Shown here in pieces: positions 17,493-27,100 of a stretch of DNA of 64,000 nucleotides. How positions within the stretch are numbered: position 1 is the first letter of the stretch; each line of letters begins with the position of its first letter. Both the position numbers and the translations under genes were made by a program. The notes under the pieces were generated by a model, which was given only the letters and a program-made list of their open reading frames with translations, was not told the DNA's origin and did not search any database. The DNA is from an uncultured Microbacterium sp. (lineage in GTDB: Bacteria; Actinomycetota; Actinomycetes; Actinomycetales; Microbacteriaceae), in assembly GCF_947489255.1 (NCBI RefSeq), contig NZ_CANLCY010000003.1:62001-126000 (forward strand), given 5' to 3'.

Positions 17493-18385
17493 GTCTGCTC
17501 TCGCTGCGCGAGGTCACCCGCACGGTGATCCCGCAGGACCAGCCCGCCCTGACCATCCTCAACGGGATCGATCTGGAGATCGAGCCGGGCGACCACGTGT
17601 CGATCGTGGGGCGTTCGGGCTCGGGGAAATCGACCCTGCTCAACATGCTCGGACTGCTCGACCTGCCCACCAGTGGCGAGATCCTCTTCGACGACCGGCC
17701 GGTGAGGTCGTACTCGTCGGCGCAGCGCGACCGCCTGCGCGGAGCGGCGATCGGCTTCGTCTTCCAGCAGTTCAACCTGCTGCCGGGGCGGACCGCGCTG
17801 GAGAACGTCACCATGCCGCTGCTCTACGCATCGGGGCGGACGTTCTGGCGGCGGAAGAAGATCGCCGCCGACATGCTCGCCCTCGTCGGGCTCGAGCACC
17901 GGCTGAACAGCATGCCCGACCGCCTGTCGGGCGGCGAGCAGCAGCGCGTGGCGATCGCGCGCTCCCTCGTGCGCGGACCACGGCTGATCCTCGCCGACGA
18001 ACCCACGGGCGCCCTCGACCTCGACACCGGGCAGAGCGTCATGGAGCTCATCGACGAGGTCGCCGAGCGCACGGGAGCGGCGCAGGTGATCATCACGCAC
18101 GACCCCACGATCGCTCGGCGCGCGCGTCGGCACTTCCGCCTCGACCGGGGTGTGCTCACCCCCGTCGACGACCCCTCGCTCGAGCCCCTGACGCGGCGCG
18201 ACCGGCGCGAGATGGCGCCGTCGTCGGTGGAGTCGGCATCCATCGACGACGACGGCCTCGCCTCGCTCGGCCTGGCCGGCACGGCGACGGCGGTGGGAAC
18301 GGCGGTGGCGGGGCGCGACGACGAACGCGACGGTGCGTCCCCCGACGACGAGGCCGCGACCGACGGCGACGGAGGAGAGTCCTGA
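17489..18385 (+). CDS. ABC transporter ATP-binding protein (MacB/LolD type)
   Basis: 298 aa. Walker A is GRSGSGKST at residues 41-49, the Q-loop VFQQFNLLPG is near 91, the signature LSGGEQQRV is at 146-154, and Walker B LILADEPTGALD is at 167-178 with H-loop IITHDP. The VFQQFNLLPG and ADEPTGALD wording is that of the LolD/MacB/FtsE class. After about residue 225 comes an unusual 70-residue acidic, Ala/Asp-rich tail that the family lacks. It sits between the adaptor and permease genes with 4-bp and 1-bp overlaps. Confidence 0.93.
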   Translation: MSLLSLREVTRTVIPQDQPALTILNGIDLEIEPGDHVSIVGRSGSGKSTLLNMLGLLDLPTSGEILFDDRPVRSYSSAQRDRLRGAAIGFVFQQFNLLPGRTALENVTMPLLYASGRTFWRRKKIAADMLALVGLEHRLNSMPDRLSGGEQQRVAIARSLVRGPRLILADEPTGALDLDTGQSVMELIDEVAERTGAAQVIITHDPTIARRARRHFRLDRGVLTPVDDPSLEPLTRRDRREMAPSSVESASIDDDGLASLGLAGTATAVGTAVAGRDDERDGASPDDEAATDGDGGES

Positions 18386-19677
18386 TGCGGGCCCTCAGCG
18401 CGGTGGTGGGAGCTCTGCTCGAGGCGTGGCAGGAGGTGCGCGTGCACCGCACGCGCGTGCTGCTCTCGCTCGTGGGCGTCGCCGTCGCCGTCTGCTCGCT
18501 CACCACGGTCGTCGCTCTCGGCGCGATCGTGCAGCAGGCCAATCAAGAGCTCAGCGAGCGGCAGTCGGGCCGTCCGGCGAGTCTGTCCGTCTCGGCCTAT
18601 CGCACCGACGGCGGCACCCTCGCGGCATCCGAGATCGATGCGGCCTGGAACGAGGTCGTCGACCGCTACGGCATCGCCTACGCCAGCCGCGCGCTGCCGC
18701 TCATGCAGGCCGTGCCCTTCCCCGACGGCATCGTGCAGGTCGCGACCCAGGCCGTCGATCAGCCCTACGGCGAGATGCACCGCGTGCAGATGAGCGAGGG
18801 CGAGTGGTTCACCGACCTCGACGCCCAGCAGCTGGCGCCGCGCATCATCGTCAGCGAGATCTTCTGGGACCGCTTGGGTCGGCCCCCGCTCGAGACCCAT
18901 CCGGTCGTCGCTCTCGGCGGGCAGGGCGTGCCGAACGCCGCGTCGGGGATCCCCTCCGGCGGGGTGCGCGCCGTCATCGTCGGCGTCACTCCGGTGGCGA
19001 CCTGGGAGACCGAGCCCACGATGTTCATGCTCACCGATCAGCTGCAGGCCATGCAGAAGGCAGCCACGGGCGAGCGCGGTGAGGCCGCGGCCTCGTCGAA
19101 CGACCCCTACGGCGGGCCGAGCATGCCGTCGTATGAGATGTGGGTGCCGCCCGAGATCGCCGATCAGCTCACCGACGTCGTCAAGCGCGACCTGCGCGCG
19201 GCCCTCGGCACCGGCGTCGAGGTGACCGCCGACCGGCGCGACTGGGCCACGTACGGTGAAGACCCCTTCCTCGTCACCAAGATGGTCGTCATCGGCATCG
19301 CGGTGCTCGTGCTGCTGCTCGGCGCCCTCGGGCTGGTCAACATCGCGCTCGTGACGGTCAAGCAGCGCGTTCGCGAGATCGGCATCCGGCGCAGCTTCGG
19401 AGCGACGGCGAGCCGCGTCTTCTTCGCCGTCATGCTCGAGAGCGTCGTGGCGACCGTCGTCGCGGGTGCTGCGGGAGTGATCGTGTCGATCCTCGTCGTG
19501 CAGTCCCCCGCCGTGCGCGACCTCATCGGACAGGGGATGGTGAGCGACTTCCCCCCGTTCCCCGTGGATGCCGCCGTCACCGGCCTGATCGCCGCGACCG
19601 TCGTGGGCGCGATCGCGGGTCTGCTCCCGGCCCTCGTCGCCGTGCGCGTGAAGGTGATCGACGCCATCCGATATTGA
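18385..19677 (+). CDS. FtsX/MacB-like ABC permease
   Basis: 430 aa with the MacB layout. Helix 1 is at about residues 24-45 (VLLSLVGVAVAVCSLTTVVA). A large extracytoplasmic domain of about 240 residues follows. Three C-terminal helices then form the FtsX domain, with GALGLVNIALVTVKQRVREIGIRRSFGA, the conserved cytoplasmic coupling loop. With the upstream adaptor and ATPase it should form a mechanotransmission-type exporter; the cargo is unknown. The start codon overlaps the ATPase stop as TGATG. Confidence 0.9.
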   Translation: MRALSAVVGALLEAWQEVRVHRTRVLLSLVGVAVAVCSLTTVVALGAIVQQANQELSERQSGRPASLSVSAYRTDGGTLAASEIDAAWNEVVDRYGIAYASRALPLMQAVPFPDGIVQVATQAVDQPYGEMHRVQMSEGEWFTDLDAQQLAPRIIVSEIFWDRLGRPPLETHPVVALGGQGVPNAASGIPSGGVRAVIVGVTPVATWETEPTMFMLTDQLQAMQKAATGERGEAAASSNDPYGGPSMPSYEMWVPPEIADQLTDVVKRDLRAALGTGVEVTADRRDWATYGEDPFLVTKMVVIGIAVLVLLLGALGLVNIALVTVKQRVREIGIRRSFGATASRVFFAVMLESVVATVVAGAAGVIVSILVVQSPAVRDLIGQGMVSDFPPFPVDAAVTGLIAATVVGAIAGLLPALVAVRVKVIDAIRY

Positions 19678-19737
19678 CCACGCTCATTCGTCCGAGGGCC
19701 TGGGAAGAGCCCGCACCACGCAGATAGGTTCGAGATC

Positions 19738-20595
19738 GTGACCGACGCCTCCCGCGACACCCCGCCGACCGTTCCCCCGCAGGCCGTCGCTCCTCCGCCC
19801 GTCCTTCCGGATGCCGTCGTCCCCCCGGCCGCGACCGACCAGCAGCCCGCGATGCAGCTGAGCGGACTGCTCAAGCGGTTCGCCGAGAAGGTCGCCGTCG
19901 CGGGACTGGACCTCACCGTGCCGACGGGGTCGTTCTACGGCCTGGTCGGTCCCAACGGGGCCGGCAAGACCACGACGCTGTCGATGGCCACCGGGCTGCT
20001 GCGTCCCGACGCCGGAACGGCCCGCATCCACGGCGTCGACGTCTGGGCGCAGCCCGTCGAGGCCAAGAGGCTCATCGGCAACCTCGCCGACGGCGTGCGG
20101 CTGTTCGACCGGCTCACCGGTGAGCAGCTGGTGACCTACACCGGCATGATGTTCGGCCTGTCCCGCGAAGAGGTCGCCTCGCGCACCGCCGACCTGCTGC
20201 GCATCATGGACCTCGGCGAGGCCGCCGGAACACCCGTGGTCGATTACTCGGCGGGCATGACCAAGAAGGTCGCCCTGGCCTGCGCCCTCGTGCACGCCCC
20301 GCGCCTGCTCGTGCTCGACGAGCCCTTCGAGTCGGTCGACCCGGTCTCGGCGGCGAACATCGAGGACATCCTGCGCGGCTACACGGCCTCGGGCGGCACG
20401 GTCATCGTGTCGAGCCACTCGATGGACCTCGTGCAGCGCACGTGCGACCACGTCGCGGTCATCGCGCAGGGCCGGCTCCTGGCATCCGGGACCGTCGACG
20501 AGGTGCGCGGTGCGCAGACCCTCCAGGACCGCTTCGTCGAGCTCGTGGGCGGTCGTCACCACTCGGAGGGGCCGCAGTGGTTGCGACAGTCCTGA
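19738..20595 (+). CDS. ABC transporter ATP-binding protein
   Basis: 285 aa. A Pro/Ala/Val-rich N-terminal stretch of about 35 residues precedes the ATPase. Walker A is GPNGAGKTT (about residues 71-79), the signature appears as DYSAGMTKKVALA, Walker B is LLVLDEPFESVD, and the H-loop is VIVSSHSMD. The signature is degenerate (YSAGM in place of LSGGQ), as in many two-component exporters related to NatA/CcmA. It starts at GTG 19738, 60 bp after the MacB-like gene, and overlaps the permease start by 19 bp. Cargo unknown. Confidence 0.9.
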   Translation: MTDASRDTPPTVPPQAVAPPPVLPDAVVPPAATDQQPAMQLSGLLKRFAEKVAVAGLDLTVPTGSFYGLVGPNGAGKTTTLSMATGLLRPDAGTARIHGVDVWAQPVEAKRLIGNLADGVRLFDRLTGEQLVTYTGMMFGLSREEVASRTADLLRIMDLGEAAGTPVVDYSAGMTKKVALACALVHAPRLLVLDEPFESVDPVSAANIEDILRGYTASGGTVIVSSHSMDLVQRTCDHVAVIAQGRLLASGTVDEVRGAQTLQDRFVELVGGRHHSEGPQWLRQS

Positions 20596-22163
20596 AGATC
20601 CGGTTCCGCGTGCTGGGGAACACCCTCGCGCGGAGCCCGATGCAGTTGGTCGGCTTCATCCTCGGCGTGCTCGGGGCACTGTGGATGCTGCTGCTGGTGG
20701 GGGTGGGGCTGTTCTTCGTCGGCACCCTCGATTTCGATGTCGCGCGCGCCGCGGTCACCGCCGCAGGGGCGGTGCTGACCCTCGGATGGGTCATCGGCCC
20801 CGTCTTCGCCGCGGGAATCGACACCACCCTGGACCCTGCGAAGCTCGCGCCGTTCCCGATGACGACGCGCCAGATGATGGTCGCGATCACCGCGGGCGGC
20901 CTCACCGGCGTGCCCGGCATCGCCACGACCCTCGGGGCGCTCGCGACCTTCCTGGTGTGGGCGCGCGAGCCGGTGGCCGCGATCGCGGCGATCGCGTGCG
21001 TGCCGCTCGGCGTGCTCATCTGCGTCGTCGCGTCGCGCGCCGTCGCCGCGCTGGCCGGAGGGCTGGGCAGCGGGCGTCGCACGCGCGAGATCGTGGGACT
21101 CGTCGGCTTCCTCGCGCTGATCTTCGCGAGTCCGCTCCTGATCGGCGTCATGAACGCCCTGCGCGCCGCCACCGACCAGGGAGTGCAGCTGCAGAGCATC
21201 GTCGACGCGCTGTCGTGGACGCCGATCGGCGCCGCTTGGGCCGTGCCCGGCGACCTCGCCACCGGGGCGTGGCTCACGGGCGCCCTCCGCCTGCTCATCG
21301 CCGTGGCCACTCTGGCGTTACTGTGGTTCCTGTGGTGGCGGAGCCTGTCGGCATCCGTCGTCGCTCCGCCCTCCCGCTCCGCGGCGCGGAGCCGCAGCGG
21401 GTCGCTCGCGTGGTTCGGCGTCATGCCCTCCACTCCCGTGGGCGCGACGTGGGCGCGATCGCTGACGTCATGGACGCGCGACATGCGCTACCTGCGGCAG
21501 CTGCTCATCCTGCCGGTCATGCCGATCCTGATGCTCGTGTATTCTGGTGGCCAGACGTCGGGGCCCCTGTTCGCGCTGTCGGGGCTGCTGGTGGGCTTCT
21601 TCGCGGGCGTCCTGGCGTACACCGACGTCTCGTACGACGGCACGGCGTTCGCGACGGTGCTGCAGACGGGGATCACCGGGCGAGACGACCGCCTCGGGCG
21701 CATGCTGGGCGCGGCGACCGTCAGCGTCCCGCTCGTGCTGATCATCGACGTCGCCACCGTGGCCATCGCAGGGCGGTGGGATCTCCTGCCGGCGGTCCTC
21801 GGGGCCTCGCTCGCGCTCACCCTGGTCGGTCTCGGCGTCAGCGCCGTCAGCTCCGCGCTCCTCGTCGTTCCCACCCCTGCGCCGGGCGACTCGCCCTTCA
21901 AACGGGTGCCGGGCTCGACGTTCTCGATGTTCCTGGCGTTCCTGCTCTGCTGGGGTCTCGTCGCGGTCGTGTCGCTGCCGGCGGTGGTCCCCGCGATCAT
22001 CTCCACCGTCACGGGATCCGCGACCGCGGGGTGGCTCGCCCTCGGGATCGGCCCCGTGCTGGGCATCGCGGTCTTCGTGGTCGGGATCCTCGTCGGGGGC
22101 CGCACCTTCGACGCGAGCGCACCCCGCCTGCTCGCGCAGCTGCGCACGTTCCAGGGGGCCTGA
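20577..22163 (+). CDS. ABC exporter membrane subunit
   Basis: 528 aa and strongly hydrophobic, with about 12 helices, for example PMQLVGFILGVLGALWMLLL near residue 22 and three pairs towards the C-terminus. There is no ATPase or solute-binding domain. The GTG at 20577 has a good GGAGGGG Shine-Dalgarno 4 bp upstream and lies inside the ATPase gene, so the two are translationally coupled and form one exporter. The two-gene arrangement is common in actinobacteria. I do not recognise a named family beyond ABC-2-like, and the substrate is unknown. Confidence 0.83.
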   Translation: MVATVLKIRFRVLGNTLARSPMQLVGFILGVLGALWMLLLVGVGLFFVGTLDFDVARAAVTAAGAVLTLGWVIGPVFAAGIDTTLDPAKLAPFPMTTRQMMVAITAGGLTGVPGIATTLGALATFLVWAREPVAAIAAIACVPLGVLICVVASRAVAALAGGLGSGRRTREIVGLVGFLALIFASPLLIGVMNALRAATDQGVQLQSIVDALSWTPIGAAWAVPGDLATGAWLTGALRLLIAVATLALLWFLWWRSLSASVVAPPSRSAARSRSGSLAWFGVMPSTPVGATWARSLTSWTRDMRYLRQLLILPVMPILMLVYSGGQTSGPLFALSGLLVGFFAGVLAYTDVSYDGTAFATVLQTGITGRDDRLGRMLGAATVSVPLVLIIDVATVAIAGRWDLLPAVLGASLALTLVGLGVSAVSSALLVVPTPAPGDSPFKRVPGSTFSMFLAFLLCWGLVAVVSLPAVVPAIISTVTGSATAGWLALGIGPVLGIAVFVVGILVGGRTFDASAPRLLAQLRTFQGA

Positions 22164-22236
22164 GAGTCCTTCTCTCTCCCCCCGTCACGGGACTAACGTG
22201 AGGGCCGATCCGCTCTCGAAGATGAAGGATGCCACC

Positions 22237-22674
22237 ATGTCGACCTCTCTCGTCGTCTACCTCTCGTTCGCCGGCTCCGCCCGTGAGGCGATGGCCTTCT
22301 ACCAGTCGGTCTTCGGTGGCGAGCTGACGATCAACACGTTCGCCGACTTCGGCATCCCGGACGCCCCCGCCGACGGGGTGATGCACTCGGAGCTGCGCGC
22401 CGAGGGCTTCACCGTGATGGGCGCCGACGGGTTCGACGAGCCCGCCGAGGGGTGGGGCGCCACGCGCGCGCACGCGGCGTTCATGAGCGACGAGTTCGAC
22501 CGCGTCCGCGGCTTCTACGATCGCTTCGTCGAGCGCGGCGCCGAAGTGAAGCAGCCGCTCGAGAAGCAGGTGTGGGGCGACTTCTACGGCGAGCTCACCG
22601 ACCCGTGGGGGATGGCGTGGATGTTCAACGTCGCCGCACCCGGCGGGTGGGCTGAGGGCGCTGCGGCGGAATGA
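22237..22674 (+). CDS. VOC-superfamily protein (PhnB/glyoxalase-like)
   Basis: 145 aa. It has the PhnB-type pattern: VVYLSFAGSAREAMAFYQSVFGGEL at the N-terminus, MHSELRAEGFTVMGAD in the middle, then LEKQVWGDFYGELTDPWGMAWMFN at the C-terminus. These beta-alpha-beta-beta-beta modules pair to make a metal or ligand cleft. The family holds glyoxalases, dioxygenases and demethylubiquinone-like proteins, so the reaction cannot be named. ATG 22237 follows GAAGGAT and is better than the upstream ATG at 22198. Monocistronic. Confidence 0.85.
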   Translation: MSTSLVVYLSFAGSAREAMAFYQSVFGGELTINTFADFGIPDAPADGVMHSELRAEGFTVMGADGFDEPAEGWGATRAHAAFMSDEFDRVRGFYDRFVERGAEVKQPLEKQVWGDFYGELTDPWGMAWMFNVAAPGGWAEGAAAE

Positions 22675-22759
22675 CCCCGCCAGGCGGGTCTGCCACGGTG
22701 ATGCGCGGCCACGGGAGCGGGGCTGCCGACGGGCCGTGACGCCCGCTGGTGCGCTGGGC

Positions 22760-23515
22760 TCAGCCCGCGAACGCGTCGACGCGGGCGACGAAGCGCGCCG
22801 GATCGACGAGGTGCGGGTAGTGCGTCGGAGGCTGCCACACCTCGTGCACGGTGTGCGGAATGGTCTGCTGCAGCCACGCCGCGTACTCGGGACCCGCGTC
22901 GAGCCCGGTGATGACGAGGTAGGGCACATCAGCGGGCACGCGCGTGAGCCGGTCGACCAGCCCGGCGAGCTCTTCGGGTGAGCCGTCGAGGAGCGGACTC
23001 CACATCCCGAGGACCACGTCCTGCTTGAGGGCGCGCAGAGCGTTCACGCGCTCGACTTCGCCGGGGTCGAGCTCCCCCGCCATCTGCGCGAACATGCCGT
23101 GGATGAACAGCGGGAACTGCTCTCCGCGCAGCATCCCCTCCGCCTGCTGGATCTGCTGCTGCATCCCGGCCAGGTGCAGCGGCTGATCGACATTGACCAC
23201 GGCCCGCGCCGGGAAGAGCGCGCCGTAGGCCGTGGCGACGATGCCGCCCATCGAGTGCCCGACGACGATCGGCGGGCCGCCGGGAACGGCACCCTCCTCC
23301 TGCAACTTCACGATGGTGTCGTGGATGTCGGCCGCGAGGGTCGGGATGTCGTAGGGCTCCGCCGCCTCGGACTCGCCGTGGCCGCGGACGTCGACGCGCA
23401 CGACGGTGAACGACCCGGTGAGATCGACGGGATCCCAGCTGCGGCGGTCTTCGGTGATCCCGTGCACCAGGACGAGGAGCGGACCGGAACCGGAGACGTC
23501 GTGGGCGAGGATCAT
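22760..23515 (-). CDS. Alpha/beta-hydrolase
   Basis: 251 aa, a full alpha/beta-hydrolase fold. The oxyanion-hole motif is [12 protein letters not shown] (about residue 17), followed by VRGHGES. The nucleophile elbow is GHSMGG (Ser near residue 88), the acid is probably Asp in [11 protein letters not shown], and the catalytic His is in [12 protein letters not shown] near the end. The short cap suggests a carboxylesterase or haloperoxidase-like enzyme, but the substrate is not predictable. No signal peptide. It is the last ordinary gene before the accessory region. Confidence 0.88.
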   Translation of the reverse strand: MILAHDVSGSGPLLVLVHGITEDRRSWDPVDLTGSFTVVRVDVRGHGESEAAEPYDIPTLAADIHDTIVKLQEEGAVPGGPPIVVGHSMGGIVATAYGALFPARAVVNVDQPLHLAGMQQQIQQAEGMLRGEQFPLFIHGMFAQMAGELDPGEVERVNALRALKQDVVLGMWSPLLDGSPEELAGLVDRLTRVPADVPYLVITGLDAGPEYAAWLQQTIPHTVHEVWQPPTHYPHLVDPARFVARVDAFAG

Positions 23516-23637
23516 GGCGCGGCTCCCGTGCTCGGAGGATCGTGGATGAGCCAGAGCCTAGCGGGACGCGCGCCGCGGCTACCCCTCCCGAACGAGAGCG
23601 GCGCCCCTCCCGGAGGAGAGACGCCGCTGCGGTTCTG

Positions 23638-24081
23638 GTGGACCTGCTGCACGCTTACTCCAAACATTGCGACGGTCACCCTCCTGCCGAGCTCGTACTG
23701 AAGGCTGCGCAGTCCCGGAGACCGGGTCGAGCAGCGCCGCGAGCCCGATCTGCTCGTCAGCTCCGCCCTTCCGAGATCGATGAGCTGGTCGTGTACTACC
23801 TCGAAGTCGGAAACGTCGCTGAAGTGGCTCGGCATTTCGGCGTGACGCGGCAGACAGTGGGCTCACATCTCGCTATCCGCGGGATCGAAACCGTCCGTCG
23901 GATGAGCGAGGCGGATATCTCGACCGCCGCTGCCCTGTACCGCGACGGGCGTTCTGCCGCGACCATCGGACGGAGGCTCGGGTTCGATGGTCAGACGGTA
24001 CTGACATCGCTTCGTAGCGTTGGGGTCACGATTCGGCCGCGTCCCGGATACGCGCGGCTCACCAACCCGCTTGAGCGGTGA
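23638..24081 (+). CDS. Helix-turn-helix protein, recombinase-associated type
   Basis: 147 aa from GTG 23638; a frame extension back to GTG 23542 is possible and neither start has a well-placed ribosome site. Two consecutive helix-turn-helix units are visible: VAEVARHFGVTRQTVGSHLA (about residues 73-92) and AATIGRRLGFDGQTVLTSL (about 112-130). They resemble the DNA-binding ends of serine resolvases, without the catalytic domain. From memory, proteins of this kind often accompany mobile elements. It marks the left edge of the island. It could be a regulator or a resolvase remnant. Confidence 0.65.
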   Translation: MDLLHAYSKHCDGHPPAELVLKAAQSRRPGRAAPRARSARQLRPSEIDELVVYYLEVGNVAEVARHFGVTRQTVGSHLAIRGIETVRRMSEADISTAAALYRDGRSAATIGRRLGFDGQTVLTSLRSVGVTIRPRPGYARLTNPLER

Positions 24082-24155
24082 GCCCGAGAGACGAGGAATA
24101 CTCGGGTGGCGGAAACCGAGCCAGGAGTGCGTGCGCTGACAGGCGGGACGCTTAG

Positions 24156-27100
24156 GTGTTCGAGGACGGGATCGCGGCGCCGGCCAGAAGCGACGTTCTC
24201 GTTCTCTCCGCCGATGACCTGATGGAGACCATGATTAGAGTCATGAGCGGCACTATCCACAGCGCAGAAGCATTCATCAACGCCCAGCTCAGTGTTCTGT
24301 CGGAGAACAACTCGCATCATGAATTCGAGAAGATCGCCACGCGTATCGCTCGACACCGGATCAGCGCGAACATTCTCATCGCGAACGGACCAGTCAGTGC
24401 GGGTGGCGATCAGCAACGTGACGCAGAGTCCTACACGACCTACATTCCCGAAGAGCTCCCTCACTCTGCCGGTTTTGCCGCCGCCGCATCACGAGCCCCC
24501 GTCGTAGTGGCGTGCACGGTACAGAAGAAGTCTCTAAAGGCGAAGATTCTCGCCGACGTGGCAGGCATCTGTGCCATCGACGCTGACCCCGTAGACCTCA
24601 TCGCCGTGTTCAGTGCCACCTCCATCCCTGAGGCGACAACACACAAGCTCAAGCAGCTGGCGCTGAAGGACCATGGCGTCAAGCTGAACGTCTACAGCGG
24701 CATGAAAGTCGCCACTTTGCTCGCGGAACCGGAGCTCATCTGGATCGCGCAACGGTACCTCGACCTTCCCTCGCATCTTGTCCCGCTACCCGAAACGGAC
24801 ACCTTCCCGGGCTGGTACACCCAGCTCCTCGGTGACCTGCGACACAACGAAGGCCCCGCTTCCCTCTCTCCGGCAACTCAGGGCGAGATTGCTGCGGGGC
24901 TGCGCCATGCCACCTGGGATGAGGACGCGAATTCGGACCTGCCCGAGTGGATCGATTTCATGGGCGCTTTCCTGGCGATTGAGAACGACGATGAGCTTGT
25001 CTTCCGCGCCTGTTACGAAATGGCCATCGCACGCTTCCGCGGGACGGGAATCGCCGCGGGGGTCGAGGACTTGGTTCGCCGCGCGCTTGCTATCGCGGCG
25101 ACGACCGAACAAACGAACATCCTCGACGACGCGGCGGTCCTCCTCTCGTACTGGGGTGGAATGTGGGTGTCGGGCGCCGGACGCGCCGAAGTCGCAGAGG
25201 TCTCAGCCGCGCACACGGCACTCGTCAACCACATCCACAATGCACTGTCGGAAACGGATGCAGAGATTTACCCGGTACGGACTGCCTCCCTGAGGGGAAC
25301 GTTGGCATGGTTGCACCTTTTGCCAGACTGGGGGCGCATCGAAACCACAACTGGTACTCCGACGCGCGTCGACGCAGCTGCCGGCGCGGGCGTTGTTACC
25401 GACATGGATGTCATAGACGACACCATCATCGATGCGGATGACCTTGTCTCCCTGCCGACCGCGATGGAACACCTGACCGAGTTGGCCGCCCTCCTCCCTC
25501 GCGCACGGGGGTACGCTCTGAGCCGAATCAGTGATGCCGTCAACCTCTGGGCCCCGCTCCTGGCAACGCAACCGGGCTACTCGTCTGTCCGGGACGCCTT
25601 CGACGACGCTGTCGCTGAGGTCGAAGGCGATGCGACGGTCGCCGAGCGTTGCCACTCCCGCGCGGTTGCGTTCTACAAGCGAGGCCAGCTTCTCGACGCT
25701 CTCAGCGAGCTCCACAAGGCGAAGGCTCGATGCCTGCGCGGAGACCTGGCAGACAATGCCGTCAACATCCTCCGGTTCATCTCCAGCATCTACCTCGAGC
25801 TCGACCTCAACCACGCCGCAAAGATGTACGCGTTCCACGCCGCCACCTTCGCCAACCTCAGCAACAACGAAGACACGAAGATAGCGGTCCCGGCAGCCCT
25901 GTTCGGCGCCGCCGCGGCAACACATTTCACCGGCTGCTGGATGGAATCGTCGGCGTTGACACGAATCGCCATGCTTGCCCACGCAACTCACGCTCCGGGC
26001 GGGTTCGATTTCGACCGATACCCCTCGCTTGCCAGCCAGCTAGAGAACGAACTCCAACAACTCGTCATCGTGAGAAAGTTCTGGCCAGAGCTTGAGCCGC
26101 TCCTCGAAGATGCTCATACCCCCGGGGACCTCCACGACTATCTTGCAGAGCAGGCGGCCCAGCCAGACGCCGTCATCAACGAGGACGAAGAGACGTTCCA
26201 CCAAAAAGCGTCGGCTTACCTCACCGGGCCGGTGTTCGCGGACCTCGGACCGAACCGGCGCGCGGACTTCTACTCACTTGGCGTGCGCTGGACCTTCACA
26301 TTCGCTAACGAGCACCGCGCCGTGCTGGCCGCCGAAGGATTCATCGCCGCGTTCCAGGTCGTACTCGCCGACATAGCCAAGCACCACCCGGTCCTCATGC
26401 CCTGCACAGTCAACGCGACAATCGTGGTGACACCAACCGGCCGAGGGCGCGCAGCGATCGCCTCATCTGAGACGGATGTCTACGCCGCCACCATCACTGT
26501 GAGCGAGTCGGCCACTGACGTCAACAGATTCGCAAGGCAGCTGTTGGCGACGACTTTCGGTCTAATGAGCATCCCGCACGTTCGCCCCAAGGAAGACCTG
26601 CAGTCGATGATTGAGCTGATGATGGCCGACGGGCTCGGCCACAAGCTTCTCTGCGTCCGGCCCTATCAAGAATCGACCGACTATCTTGAGCACGACAAGT
26701 ACGCGCAGTGGGCTGACGCTTCACCGCCGGCGTCCTCGAACGCCTTCATCCCGACCCATGACACCCCTTTGGCCGCATCGACCGCGCTCGGCCCGGGGTA
26801 TGACCACGAACAATTTGTGACCGCCACTCGGGCGACCTACGAGAACGCAGCGACCTGGAAGTACTCCATGGCTGCGATGCTGGCGGACGATGGAGTCCGA
26901 AAGCGCATCACGGAACTCCGGTCGAGGGGATGGCTGGACTGGCACATCATCGGCGCGCTCATCAACGTTGCCCTTCAGTGGCGCATTGAGAATATGGGAC
27001 TTGATGTTGGCGCGCTCGACCGTTCGCAGGAGCCAGCATTCCTGCGGCGCCCGGAGGCCGCCGACGAGCCTGCGATCCCTCGACCCATCGATCTCCGGGA

